Assembly (NCBI RefSeq): GCF_020034665.1
Contig: NZ_JAIQDI010000001.1
Coordinates: 3,348,001-3,412,000, forward strand
Length of the DNA stretch: 64,000 nucleotides
Source of the DNA: Niabella beijingensis
GTDB lineage: Bacteria > Bacteroidota > Bacteroidia > Chitinophagales > Chitinophagaceae
Direction of reading: 5' to 3'
Part shown: positions 52,955-61,538 of the stretch, in pieces
Position numbering within the stretch: the stretch's first letter is position 1
How the letters are laid out: every line of letters starts with the position of its first letter
Translations under genes and position numbers: made by a program
The notes under the pieces: model-generated
What the model was told of the DNA's origin: nothing
The model's database searches: none
The model's input: the letters and a program-made list of their open reading frames with translations, nothing else

Positions 52955-53237
52955 AATTATTGTTTTTGTTGATTATAGGTAATGATTTGATCAGCTGCCA
53001 GATCAGCACTGCCGTAGCGGGAATGCCGAGTTTATGCTCCTGCCAGGCTGTGATAAGATCGAGGTGAAGCGTGTGATGGATCGAATGCCCGATGCCGCAA
53101 CCGGGGCACCAGATTCCTAAAGCGTTGAACGGACACAACGAAAAAGTACTTTCTGTATTCATAAAAAACAACAGGATCAGCGCAGCACCCCAGGTGATGG
53201 ATTCTCTGTATTTTAAAATGAATTGCCTTCCGTTCAT
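52914..53237 (-). CDS. DUF2752-family membrane protein
   Basis: A 107-residue protein with two hydrophobic helices and the DUF2752 signature LCPFNALGIWCPGCGIGHSIHH. The function is unknown. It overlaps the downstream TM2 gene by 41 bases in another frame, so the two are translated from one message. A perfect TAGATTTG -7 element (53242-53249, minus strand) lies only 4 bases before the ATG. This suggests a nearly leaderless transcript or a start slightly further in. Confidence 0.85.
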   Translation of the reverse strand: MNGRQFILKYRESITWGAALILLFFMNTESTFSLCPFNALGIWCPGCGIGHSIHHTLHLDLITAWQEHKLGIPATAVLIWQLIKSLPIINKNNNYEPGTSITGYTGY

Positions 53238-53388
53238 AGAACAAATCTACTAAACTCCGGCGCTGTTTGTAAAACCGATATCGGTAAGCGGCAGACAAAC
53301 GGCGGCTAATGGCATTGGCAGGGTGTAACCAGCTGATAGACTGACGGGATGGAAAATTGTCAGGACCTTTTTAAACCTGCGAACGGCT

Positions 53389-54666
53389 TTACTTCCGCAT
53401 CGCCCAGCGGATCATTTCCTTCCAGGTGGGTTTTTTGCCATACATCAGGATGCCCGTCCGGTAAATCTTCCCCGCAAACCAGGTAACAAAAAGGAAAGAA
53501 GCTATTAGCATGGCCATACTGAGGAATAGCTGCCAGTAAGGAACCGTACCCGGTATGCCGTACGGAACACGGGCCATCATCACCAGCGGGGAAGTAAAGG
53601 GAATGATACTGCCCCATACGGCCAGCGGACTTTCGGGATCCCTGGCTGCTGTCATCATAATAAAAAAGGAAAAAATAATGATCATGGTAATAGGGAAGCT
53701 AAGGGATTGCGCCTCGCGCATATCTTCATTGACCGTACTCCCGACCGCGGCATAAATGGAAGAATAAAAAAAGAAGCCTCCAAGGAAATAAAATATAAAG
53801 AGCAGCAGGATCAGGGGCACATTGGTGCTGGTGAACAGATCCTGTACGCCGCCGATGATTCCGCTTACCGCACTGTTATTAAGCGCGCCGGAGCCCGCCC
53901 TGGTAGCATTGTAAATAAGGAAGATAAAGGCGATCCAGAGCAGGAACTGGGTGAGCGCCACACAGGCAATGCCGATGATCTTACCGATCATAAGCTGGAA
54001 GGGCTTTACGGAGGAAACAATGATCTCCGCGATCCGGTTGGTTTTTTCCTCCATTACGCCCATCATCACCTGGGCGCCGTAAATGATCAGGATAAAATAG
54101 ATCAGGAAACCGGACACAAATCCGATGCCATAGGCCAGTGAAGCATCCGTAGTTTTATTTTCCGTGTTCTCGGATTTTATCTGCAGCTGACTCTGACTGA
54201 GCAGGTTCTGCTTAAGTGTATCGATGCCAAGATTATCATATTTGATCTCGCTCCAGATGGCATTCAGTTTGGTCTGTACATCGGGAACGGTTCCCAGTGT
54301 CCGTTTGGATTTTACCACCAGCTGATCAGGTGAATTTGTGATCATTGTGGCGGCAGGTATGATGAGATAGCCGTCAAAACCTTTCTGATCAAAGTTTTTG
54401 CTGAGTACGGCCGGATCTTCTTTTACCAGTGTAAGGGTACTGTTCGGAAAATCCTTGTTTGCCTTGTCGATGCGCTGCTGGGTAAAGCTTCCGGAGGAAT
54501 CGACGATCGCGATCTTCAGCTTTGTTCCGGCTTTTTCCGAGATATAGGAAGTGCCAAAGATCAGCCCCAGGTATAAAAGGGGGAACAGCAGTGTGGTGAT
54601 GATAAACGTTCTTTTGCGCACCCTGCTCAGGTACTCCCGTTGTATGATTAATGTGATCTTATTCAT
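53389..54666 (-). CDS. ABC-2-type transporter permease (NatB-like)
   Basis: A 425-residue membrane subunit of an ABC exporter. One N-terminal helix (about 21-40) is followed by a large extracytoplasmic domain (about 45-175) and five or more helices in the C-terminal half (SGFLIYFILIIYGAQVMMGV onward). The stretch GVMEEKTNRIAEIIVSSVKPFQLMIGKI is characteristic of the NatB/ABC-2 permease group, and the C-terminal end is basic (GKKPTWKEMIRWAMRK). It starts 5 bases after the ATPase gene, so the two form an operon. The substrate is unknown; NatAB of Bacillus exports sodium. Confidence 0.9.
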   Translation of the reverse strand: MNKITLIIQREYLSRVRKRTFIITTLLFPLLYLGLIFGTSYISEKAGTKLKIAIVDSSGSFTQQRIDKANKDFPNSTLTLVKEDPAVLSKNFDQKGFDGYLIIPAATMITNSPDQLVVKSKRTLGTVPDVQTKLNAIWSEIKYDNLGIDTLKQNLLSQSQLQIKSENTENKTTDASLAYGIGFVSGFLIYFILIIYGAQVMMGVMEEKTNRIAEIIVSSVKPFQLMIGKIIGIACVALTQFLLWIAFIFLIYNATRAGSGALNNSAVSGIIGGVQDLFTSTNVPLILLLFIFYFLGGFFFYSSIYAAVGSTVNEDMREAQSLSFPITMIIIFSFFIMMTAARDPESPLAVWGSIIPFTSPLVMMARVPYGIPGTVPYWQLFLSMAMLIASFLFVTWFAGKIYRTGILMYGKKPTWKEMIRWAMRK

Positions 54667-54671
54667 GAAAA

Positions 54672-55607
54672 TCAGTCTTGAATCGTTTGAAATTGACGTG
54701 CCAGCGGCGTGCCTTCCACCTGCCGGATAAAAATATCATTCAGCGAGGGAAGGATCTCATTGAAGGATTCAATGGCATTGCCGGTATTCAGGAAATGCGC
54801 CAGCACCTGGTTATTGCTTACATCGGGATGTTTCTGTATCACCAGCGCATCCGCCGTGTTCTGTTTGATCTCGAACAGATCCGGTGCGCCCACCTGCGGT
54901 GGTATGTCTGCAAAGGTGATCTTATAAAGGTGCTCCTTAAACTCCTGCCGGATCCCCTGCACGGTACCATCGAGTATCTTCTGTCCTTTGTTCACCAGGA
55001 TGATATGATCACAGATCTCTTCCACCTGTTCCATGCGGTGGGTACTGAAAATGATCGTGGATCCGCTGCGGGCAAGGTTGAAGATCTCGTCTTTGATAAG
55101 ATTGCTGTTCACCGGGTCGAGTCCGCTGAACGGTTCGTCCAGGATGATGAGCCGGGGCCGGTGCAGTACGGTGGTTACAAACTGCAGTTTCTGCTGCATC
55201 CCTTTGGAAAGGTCCTCCACTTTTTTATTCCACCAGGATTCCATTTCGAGTTTGGCGAACCAGGTCTTTAAACTTTCGATGGCTTCCCTTTTTTTCAGTC
55301 CTTTCAGTTGGGCCAGGTACAGGGCCTGCTCACCGATCTTCATCTTCTTATACAGACCTCTTTCCTCCGGCATGTAGCCGATCTTGCCGATATCGTTAAC
55401 CGGGTCAAACAGTTTCCCGTCCAGCGTAATGGTACCGGCATCCGGATAAAAAATACCGGTGATCATGCGGATCAGGGTTGTTTTACCGGCTCCGTTCGGC
55501 CCCAGCAATCCAAATATCTGACCCTCAGAGATAGTAAAACTGATGTCATCTACTGCCTTTTGCGTAGCAAAATATTTTTTTAGATGAGCAACCTGCAGTA
55601 AGTCCAT
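54672..55607 (-). CDS. ABC transporter ATP-binding protein (NatA-like)
   Basis: A 311-residue ATPase with Walker A GPNGAGKTT (about 37-45), the signature VEDLSKGMQQKLQF (LSKGM in place of LSGGQ), Walker B LIILDEPFSGLDP and the switch His in FSTHRMEQVEEI. After about residue 230 a C-terminal domain of about 80 residues follows, as in exporters of the NatA/DUF4162 type. It is the first gene of a two-gene operon with the permease. The start is at the ATG at 55607. Confidence 0.93.
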   Translation of the reverse strand: MDLLQVAHLKKYFATQKAVDDISFTISEGQIFGLLGPNGAGKTTLIRMITGIFYPDAGTITLDGKLFDPVNDIGKIGYMPEERGLYKKMKIGEQALYLAQLKGLKKREAIESLKTWFAKLEMESWWNKKVEDLSKGMQQKLQFVTTVLHRPRLIILDEPFSGLDPVNSNLIKDEIFNLARSGSTIIFSTHRMEQVEEICDHIILVNKGQKILDGTVQGIRQEFKEHLYKITFADIPPQVGAPDLFEIKQNTADALVIQKHPDVSNNQVLAHFLNTGNAIESFNEILPSLNDIFIRQVEGTPLARQFQTIQD

Positions 55608-55696
55608 ACAAATGATTTAATACTGTAAATATAACGAACGCCGGTGGTTGTTTATTAATAAATTGATAAGAGGCCGCACAGCAGCAGGTGCCGGTT

Positions 55697-55725
55697 TTTG
55701 CTTTGAAGATTTTACTGCACCTTTG
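55697..55725 (+). promoter_or_regulatory. Promoter of the phospholipase-C-like gene
   Basis: TTTG at 55697-55700 and CACCTTTG at 55718-55725 are 17 bases apart. The ATG follows at 55743. The -7 form is the same as at mreB and 41192. Confidence 0.45.
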
Positions 55726-55742
55726 CAGCATTATTCTAAGAC

Positions 55743-56732
55743 ATGAAGCAGAAAAATCTTACCGTGATCCTGTTGATCGCATTTGTGACCGTTATGGGTA
55801 GCTGGGGCTTCCTGGTACACCGTACCGTGAACCAGCTGGCTGTTTATGGGCTGCCAAAGAAAATGCAGGCCTTTTTCTATACCAATATGGACAGTCTGGT
55901 GTACAATGCGCCGCGGCCGGATCAGCGAAGGAATGTGGACCCTACGGAAGGGAATAAACATTTCCTGGATGGGGAATATTACGGCAACAATGCATTCGAT
56001 AGCATCCCGCACAAATGGGAGGATGCGGTGGCAAAATACACTGCGGACACGCTGCGCAAATACGGTACCCTGCCCTATATAGTAGTGGAAACGCAAAAAA
56101 AACTGACGGAAGCCTTTCGGAGAAAGGACAAGGACAGCATTATTTTTTATGCCACCGACCTGGGACATTATATCGGCGATGCGCATGTGCCCCTGCACAC
56201 TTCCCTGAATTATGACGGGCAGCTGACCGACCAGCGGGGGATACACGATCTATGGGAAACGACCGTTCCCGAGGCAGCACTTACTGATTTTACAATAAAA
56301 AGCCGGCACAAGGCAAAGTACCTGCCCTCTGTGGAAACCGCCATCTGGGGCATACTGAAGCACACGCATTCCCTGCTGCCCGCAATGTTCGCAGCGGAAA
56401 AAGAAGTGTCTAAAAGCTTTGCAGATACTTCCCGGAAATACCGCTGGGAATTCCGCTGGGGAAAGAACCGCCGCTTCTATTCCAAAGAGTTTGCTGTTGC
56501 GTTCAATAAGGCATTGCAGGGGTCCATCAACGACCAGCTGATCCGCAGCAGCAACGCCTTATCCGATTTCTGGTACACCGCCTGGGTGGATGCCGGCCGG
56601 CCGGATTTGAAAGACATTACGGGACCATCCTATCAGAAAAAACAGTTCCGCAAAGAACGCAAGTCCTATCGTCACGACCAGCTGATCAAAAAGGGATGGC
56701 TGATCAGTAATAATAACCGGACGAAGGACTGA
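55743..56732 (+). CDS. Zinc-dependent phospholipase C/S1-P1-nuclease-like protein
   Basis: A 329-residue protein with an N-terminal hydrophobic segment (TVILLIAFVTVMGSWGF) that is probably a signal peptide. The fold is that of zinc-dependent phospholipase C and S1/P1 nucleases: a Trp-Gly-x-x-x-His start (WGFLVHRTVNQLAVY), FYATDLGHYIGDAHVPLHTS with several metal ligands (about 139-158), and RGIHDLWET. Which activity it has cannot be told from sequence. The C-terminal region (about 285-329) is very basic. It is monocistronic. Confidence 0.8.
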   Translation: MKQKNLTVILLIAFVTVMGSWGFLVHRTVNQLAVYGLPKKMQAFFYTNMDSLVYNAPRPDQRRNVDPTEGNKHFLDGEYYGNNAFDSIPHKWEDAVAKYTADTLRKYGTLPYIVVETQKKLTEAFRRKDKDSIIFYATDLGHYIGDAHVPLHTSLNYDGQLTDQRGIHDLWETTVPEAALTDFTIKSRHKAKYLPSVETAIWGILKHTHSLLPAMFAAEKEVSKSFADTSRKYRWEFRWGKNRRFYSKEFAVAFNKALQGSINDQLIRSSNALSDFWYTAWVDAGRPDLKDITGPSYQKKQFRKERKSYRHDQLIKKGWLISNNNRTKD

Positions 56733-56784
56733 GTTGCAGGTTACAAATTTCTGGTCTCAGGTCCCCAATCTTAATTCTGAACGT

Positions 56785-58380
56785 TCAACGCTCAATTCCA
56801 GATTTCAAACAGATCATTTTCGCAACCCGCTCGCCGTCCATGGCCGCGCTTACAATGCCTCCGGCATACCCGGCGCCTTCGCCGCAGGGATAAAAGTTCC
56901 TGAGCTGTGGATGCTCAAGCGTCTCTTTATCACGCGGGATCCGCACCGGTGAAGAAGTACGGGATTCGGTGGCCACGATCACTGCTTCATTGGTATAATA
57001 CCCTTTTATTTTTGTGCCGAACAGTTTAAAGCCCTGTTGCAGAGACTTGCTTACAAAGGACGGCAATACTTCCCATAATGGTGCAGCATGAAGACCGGGC
57101 AGATAGGAACAACCGGGCAGCGTTTGTGAAAGGGTACCTTCACAAAAGTCCACCATCCGCTGTGCGGGAGCTACCAGCTGCCCGCCCCCTGCGGTAAACG
57201 CCAGCTGCTCCACCCACTGCTGAAAATAAAGCAGGAACAGCGGGCTGTTGAATGTGCTTCCGTATTCTTTTTTAAAAGCCGGCAGGGCCTTTACATCTTT
57301 CTCTTCCACCTGTACCACGATCCCGGAATTGGCATACGGATTATTGCGTTTGGAAGGTGACCAGCCGTTTACAACGATCTCGTTCTGATCGGTAGCCGCG
57401 GGGGCAATGATCCCTCCCGGGCACATGCAAAAGGAAAACACACCATGGTCGCCTACCTGCTGCACCAGGCTGTAGGAAGCGGGTGGCAGCCATTCGCCGC
57501 GGGAAGCGCATTTATACTGTGCGGCATCGATCAGCGATTGCGGATGCTCTGCCCGCACACCCAGGGCAAAGGGCTTGGCTTCTATATGCAGGTTATTGTT
57601 GTACAGCAGATGGAAGATATCCCGCGCAGAATGACCTGTTGCCAGTATAACGGCTTCGCCGGTGAAGGCATCGCCGTCGGCGGTAGTGACACCGTTCAAT
57701 ACACCGTTATCGGTTATAAGACCGGTCACTTTTTTATTGAAACGGACCTCACCGCCACAGGCAAGGATCTGTTCGCGCATGCCGGTAATGATCTGGGGCA
57801 GCTTGTTGGTGCCAATATGGGGATGCGCCTGGTACAGGATTTTTTCCTCGGCGCCAAAGCGCACAAAAGTGTTCAGTATTTTATTGATGTCGCCCCGTTT
57901 ATTGCTGCGGGTATACAGCTTGCCATCACTGTAAGTACCGGCGCCGCCTTCACCAAAACAATAGTTGCTTTCAGGATTCATTATTCCCTGTTTGTTAATG
58001 GCCGCCAGGTCGCGCCTGCGGGTGCGTACATCCTTGCCGCGCTCCAGCACCAGGGGTTTGATGCCCTGCTCAAGAAGCTGCAGCGCTGCAAAAAGTCCGG
58101 CAGGACCCGCCCCTACAATGATGACTTTTTTGGAGGCGGAATGAACGTCTTTATAAACGGACCGGATCACCTCCCGTTGCTGTGCCGGCTCATCAATATA
58201 AACCAGCAGCGACAGCTGGATAAAAGGCTGGCGCCCCCTGGCGTCTATGGAACTTTTTAATATGGTATAACCCGAAACAGCATCCGGATTTTTGCCGAGT
58301 GAGCGGGCGATGAGTTGCTGAAGCTGTTCCGAAGCTGAAGCTTCTTCGGGCCTGACGCGAAGGGTAATGGTCTGTTGCAT
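56785..58380 (-). CDS. FAD-dependent oxidoreductase (COG2509 type)
   Basis: A 531-residue flavoprotein. An N-terminal domain (about 1-85) carries the LRVRPEEA start typical of this family. The dinucleotide-binding motif VIIVGAGPAGLFAALQLLEQG (about 88-108) follows, then NPESNYCFGEGGAGTYSDGKLYTR, ATGHSARDIFHLL, and near the C-terminus FYPCGEGAGYAGGIVSAAMDG for FAD. The family is widespread and mostly uncharacterised; the substrate is unknown. It is cytoplasmic and divergent from the YdeI-like gene. Confidence 0.9.
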   Translation of the reverse strand: MQQTITLRVRPEEASASEQLQQLIARSLGKNPDAVSGYTILKSSIDARGRQPFIQLSLLVYIDEPAQQREVIRSVYKDVHSASKKVIIVGAGPAGLFAALQLLEQGIKPLVLERGKDVRTRRRDLAAINKQGIMNPESNYCFGEGGAGTYSDGKLYTRSNKRGDINKILNTFVRFGAEEKILYQAHPHIGTNKLPQIITGMREQILACGGEVRFNKKVTGLITDNGVLNGVTTADGDAFTGEAVILATGHSARDIFHLLYNNNLHIEAKPFALGVRAEHPQSLIDAAQYKCASRGEWLPPASYSLVQQVGDHGVFSFCMCPGGIIAPAATDQNEIVVNGWSPSKRNNPYANSGIVVQVEEKDVKALPAFKKEYGSTFNSPLFLLYFQQWVEQLAFTAGGGQLVAPAQRMVDFCEGTLSQTLPGCSYLPGLHAAPLWEVLPSFVSKSLQQGFKLFGTKIKGYYTNEAVIVATESRTSSPVRIPRDKETLEHPQLRNFYPCGEGAGYAGGIVSAAMDGERVAKMICLKSGIER

Positions 58381-58454
58381 AATGTCCGATTTTTATCCGG
58401 AAAATTTCTGCAAAGAAATGAAAATTTTACGGCAGATGCCGGAACTTTATCCGT

Positions 58455-58979
58455 ATGAAAAAGCAAGTCACTGTTTCTTTGACCGCGCGGTTGCTGAAGT
58501 TTGCAGAAAATGGCGATAAAACCGGGTGGACCTATATCGAAGTTCCGGCAGACCTGGCCCAGGAATTGCTGCCGGGAAATAAGAAAATCTTCCAGGTAAA
58601 AGGAACCATCGACCGTCACAGGATCACCGGCACCTCGCTGTTGCCGGTGGGAGGGGGCAATTTTATACTGCCTGTAAATGCTTCCATGCGTAAGGGTATC
58701 CGGAAAAAGGAAGGCGCCGGGGTAGAAGTAACGCTACAACTGGATACCAAAAAATATGAGCTAAATAAAGAGCTGATGGAATGTTTAGCTGAAGAACCGG
58801 CGGCACTTGATTATTTTAAGTCGCTGGCACCATCCCACCAGCATTATTTCAGCAAATGGATCGACGCCGCCAAAACCGATACCACCAAAGTTACGCGTAT
58901 TGCACGCTGTATTCACGGGTTACAGCGCAAATGGGATTATGGACAGATGATCCGCTTTTACAAGAATAAAGAGGGATGA
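58455..58979 (+). CDS. DUF1905/YdeI-like protein
   Basis: A 174-residue protein with two parts. About 1-100 is a DUF1905-type beta domain (GWTYIEVPADLAQELLPGNK and GTIDRHRITGTSLLPVGGGNFILPVNASMRK). About 110-165 is the helical domain named after YdeI/OmpD-associated proteins (CLAEEPAALDYFKSLAPSHQHYFSKWIDAAKT). These are linked in the literature to bacteriocin or envelope-stress tolerance, but the biochemical role is not known. It is a single gene, divergent from the flavoprotein. Confidence 0.85.
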   Translation: MKKQVTVSLTARLLKFAENGDKTGWTYIEVPADLAQELLPGNKKIFQVKGTIDRHRITGTSLLPVGGGNFILPVNASMRKGIRKKEGAGVEVTLQLDTKKYELNKELMECLAEEPAALDYFKSLAPSHQHYFSKWIDAAKTDTTKVTRIARCIHGLQRKWDYGQMIRFYKNKEG

Positions 58980-59052
58980 TATACGAGGCAGTAAAATTAT
59001 CAGTGTCTCAGCGGCGCTGCGGCATTTTCCCACTGAAGTACACCGATTATTT

Positions 59053-59124
59053 TTGCTCACAGATTCCGCGGATGTGCACAGACTAAGGATTATTAAAAGA
59101 CTCTGTGCTGATCTGTGAGCGGAT
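59053..59124. repeat. CACAGAT/ATCTGTG hairpin repeat, copy 4
   Basis: GCTCACAGATTCCGCGGATG on the left and TGTGCTGATCTGTGAGC on the right, with a perfect 10-bp outer stem. It lies between the YdeI-like and Mur ligase genes, 15 kb from the other copies. Confidence 0.65.
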
Positions 59125-59201
59125 GGACCTTAAGATTTGAAACAACTGCTATTCAGAAATCAGTTTTGAAAGCTTTAGCCGTTTACCGACATTTGTAGTC
59201 T

Positions 59202-60581
59202 ATGGTATCCAGTTTAGAAAAGATCAGGAAGCCGTTCTTTATCGGCGTTGCGGGCGCGGGGATGAGTGCTATTGCCCAGTATTTACAGGGAACCGGCATG
59301 GAGGTTGCGGGAAGCGACCGTTTTTTCAACGAAGGGAAAGCTGGGGACATAAAAGCACGTCTGGAAACAGAAGGCATCACCTGTTTTTTACAGGATGGCA
59401 GCGGCATCACTCCGGATGTGGATCTTGTGGTGGCGTCTACTGCCATTGAAGATACCGTTATCGAAATAAGAAAAGCAAAAGAGCTCAATATTCCCATCAT
59501 CCGCCGTTCGGAACTGCTGGCCCTGATCGCCGCCAGCAAAAAGACCATCGCAGTGGGGGGTACCAGCGGCAAGAGCACTACTACCGGGATGTTGTTTGAT
59601 ATACTACAGCAGGCGGGTAAACATCCGTCGGTGATCAGTGGTGCGGGGCTGGTGAGCCTGATCCGGCAGGGCAGGATCGGGAATGCATTTGTGGGAACAG
59701 GGGAGTGGCTCATTATTGAAGCGGATGAGAGTGATGGCTCTATCGTGCAGTACCACCCTGAAATCGGACTATTGCTGAATATTGAAAAGGACCATAAGGA
59801 ACTGGATGAATTAATGCAGGTATTTGACACCTTCCGGAACAACAGCCGGCTGTTTTGTGTGAACCAGTCAAACGAGCATTCAAAAAAATTATCGGCAGAT
59901 GCGGCCAATGATTTTTGTGTGGACGGCACCTGTGCCGGTGCGGGCTTTCAGGTATCGGATTTTCTCCAGGACCGGTTTCATATTTCCTTCCGTATCAATG
60001 GTCATCCATTTGGGATCAATATTCTCGGCCGGCACAATATGGAAAATGCCGCCGCCGCTGCTGCTGCTGCTGTACTGGCAGGTGCTACGCTGGAAGATGC
60101 AGCGAACGCACTGGCACATTATGAAGGGATTTACCGGCGCAGCCAGGTGCTGGGACAAAAGAACGGGGTTTGGGTAGTGGATGATTTTGCACATAACCCT
60201 GTTAAATGTGCGGCGGCCATCCGCTCCTGCCAGCCCGTTTCTGATAAGGTGGTGGCCTGGTTCCAGCCGCACGGTTATACCCCCACAAAATTCCTGCGCA
60301 GCGAGTTTGTACAGGAAATAGCAGGAGCATTAAGACCCCAGGATGAGATCTGGATGAGCGAGATCTTTTATGCAGGAGGCACCACCACAAAGGACATCTC
60401 TGCACTGGATCTGATCAATGACCTGAAAATGCTTGGGAAAAATGCCTATTTTGTAGAAGACCGGGATCAGCTGCTCACAGAAGCCGGCAGTCACCTGGGG
60501 CCGGGCACCACCCTGCTGCTGATGGGTGCAAGAGACCCCTCGCTGGAGCAATTTGCCAAAAAAGTTTATGAAACACTTTAA
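59202..60581 (+). CDS. Mur ligase family protein (MurC/Mpl-like)
   Basis: A 459-residue ligase related to UDP-N-acetylmuramate:L-alanine ligase (MurC) and the murein-peptide recycling ligase Mpl. The N-terminal Rossmann part has IGVAGAGMSAIAQYL (about 14-28). The ATP loop is VGGTSGKSTTTGM (Lys124). EADESDGSI and LLNIEKDHKELDEL fit the family, HNMENAAAAAAA is the usual Asn motif, and VDDFAHNPVKCAAAI replaces the DDYGHHP-type motif of MurC. The gene stands alone, away from the division/cell-wall cluster, which favours a recycling role over essential synthesis. That is inference. Its stop overlaps the convergent gene by 3 bases. Confidence 0.85.
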   Translation: MVSSLEKIRKPFFIGVAGAGMSAIAQYLQGTGMEVAGSDRFFNEGKAGDIKARLETEGITCFLQDGSGITPDVDLVVASTAIEDTVIEIRKAKELNIPIIRRSELLALIAASKKTIAVGGTSGKSTTTGMLFDILQQAGKHPSVISGAGLVSLIRQGRIGNAFVGTGEWLIIEADESDGSIVQYHPEIGLLLNIEKDHKELDELMQVFDTFRNNSRLFCVNQSNEHSKKLSADAANDFCVDGTCAGAGFQVSDFLQDRFHISFRINGHPFGINILGRHNMENAAAAAAAAVLAGATLEDAANALAHYEGIYRRSQVLGQKNGVWVVDDFAHNPVKCAAAIRSCQPVSDKVVAWFQPHGYTPTKFLRSEFVQEIAGALRPQDEIWMSEIFYAGGTTTKDISALDLINDLKMLGKNAYFVEDRDQLLTEAGSHLGPGTTLLLMGARDPSLEQFAKKVYETL

Positions 60582-61042
60582 ACCGCAGCTCTGGCGGAAA
60601 ACACTTTATTATAGTTATTGGGCTGAAAGAGATAAAAGCACATCACCATTAAAAGGCTGTAGTTAGTGGCATCGCTTGGGTTATCGCCTTCTACTGAACA
60701 AACAGCTACCGGCTTCTCCCGGTTTTCGTCAATGATTTCAATCACGTTGTGATTGTCATTTTTGACATTCAGATAAAAACGCTTATCCTCTACTTCAATA
60801 TAACGCTGACGCCCCTCTTTGGATATTTTCCCCAGCTCTGCACCATATTCATTTTGCAATACGAGCTTGTTCTTGAAAAGTCCTTTCTTTTTATAATGAA
60901 ACAGGCGCTTTTCTCCGTCGGTCGATTCCAGATAAACCGAATCCGACTTCGGTTTGTACGCCAGGGTGAGCATTTTTTGACCATTGTACCACAATCCAAA
61001 TCCGGTGTTACCAAGGCTGGATGTAATAGTCTTCCATTGCAT
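60578..61042 (-). CDS. Conserved hypothetical protein, beta-rich
   Basis: I do not recognise this protein. From the ATG at 61042 it has 154 residues; a GTG 48 bases upstream would add 16. It appears all-beta with regular 10-12-residue strands (LTLAYKPKSDSVYLES, LFHYKKKGLFKNKLVLQ, ELGKISKEGRQRYIEV and RFYLNVKNDNHNVIEII), and has a hydrophobic C-terminal helix (SLLMVMCFYLF). There is no signal peptide. It converges with the Mur ligase gene with overlapping stops and is not in an obvious operon. Confidence 0.6.
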   Translation of the reverse strand: MQWKTITSSLGNTGFGLWYNGQKMLTLAYKPKSDSVYLESTDGEKRLFHYKKKGLFKNKLVLQNEYGAELGKISKEGRQRYIEVEDKRFYLNVKNDNHNVIEIIDENREKPVAVCSVEGDNPSDATNYSLLMVMCFYLFQPNNYNKVFSARAAV

Positions 61043-61175
61043 ATCAAAAAATTTATGCGGTAAATGTACATCCCTAAGAACGGTTGACACCGTTTTAACC
61101 TAAAATTAATGTAAACTTAATATTAGGACTGTTATTTGCACATTCAATGCACAAAACTGACCAACTGAGTGGATA

Positions 61176-61538
61176 TTAGGCGGTTATACGACCGTGGATA
61201 AATAGGTAAATTAACACCAGCAGAAGAAGCAATATCAGGATGGAGAAATAAAGCCACCATTGGGGCTGGAGTTGCCGTTTGGTGCGGGCGTCTCTTTTTT
61301 TCTGTGTCCTTTTCTTAAGATCCCGGTTCAGGGCTTCAGCGATCAGTGTGAGCCGTGCGGTATCGTCGATCTCCTGTAATCCTTCCACCGCATCATTATA
61401 GAACGGATCGTCCAGCAATTGCTTTTCAAGCTCATGCACTTCTTCCTTCCCCAATTGATTATTGAGGTACTTGAGTAAGAGTTCCTGGCTTACATTTTTA
61501 TTTAAATGGGATAATATGTCTTTTAAATCCTCAGCCAT
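61176..61538 (-). CDS. Single-pass membrane protein, probable anti-sigma factor
   Basis: A 120-residue protein with an N-terminal helical region (VSQELLLKYLNNQLGKEEVHELEKQL, about 16-41) of the kind found in Bacteroidota anti-sigma proteins. A highly basic stretch (KKRTQKKRDARTKRQ, about 75-89) and one transmembrane helix near the C-terminus (LYFSILILLLLLVLIYLFI) follow. It overlaps the sigma gene by 8 bases on the same strand. A role as anti-sigma factor is inferred from position and topology; no zinc motif is present and almost nothing extends into the periplasm. Confidence 0.68.
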   Translation of the reverse strand: MAEDLKDILSHLNKNVSQELLLKYLNNQLGKEEVHELEKQLLDDPFYNDAVEGLQEIDDTARLTLIAEALNRDLKKRTQKKRDARTKRQLQPQWWLYFSILILLLLLVLIYLFIHGRITA

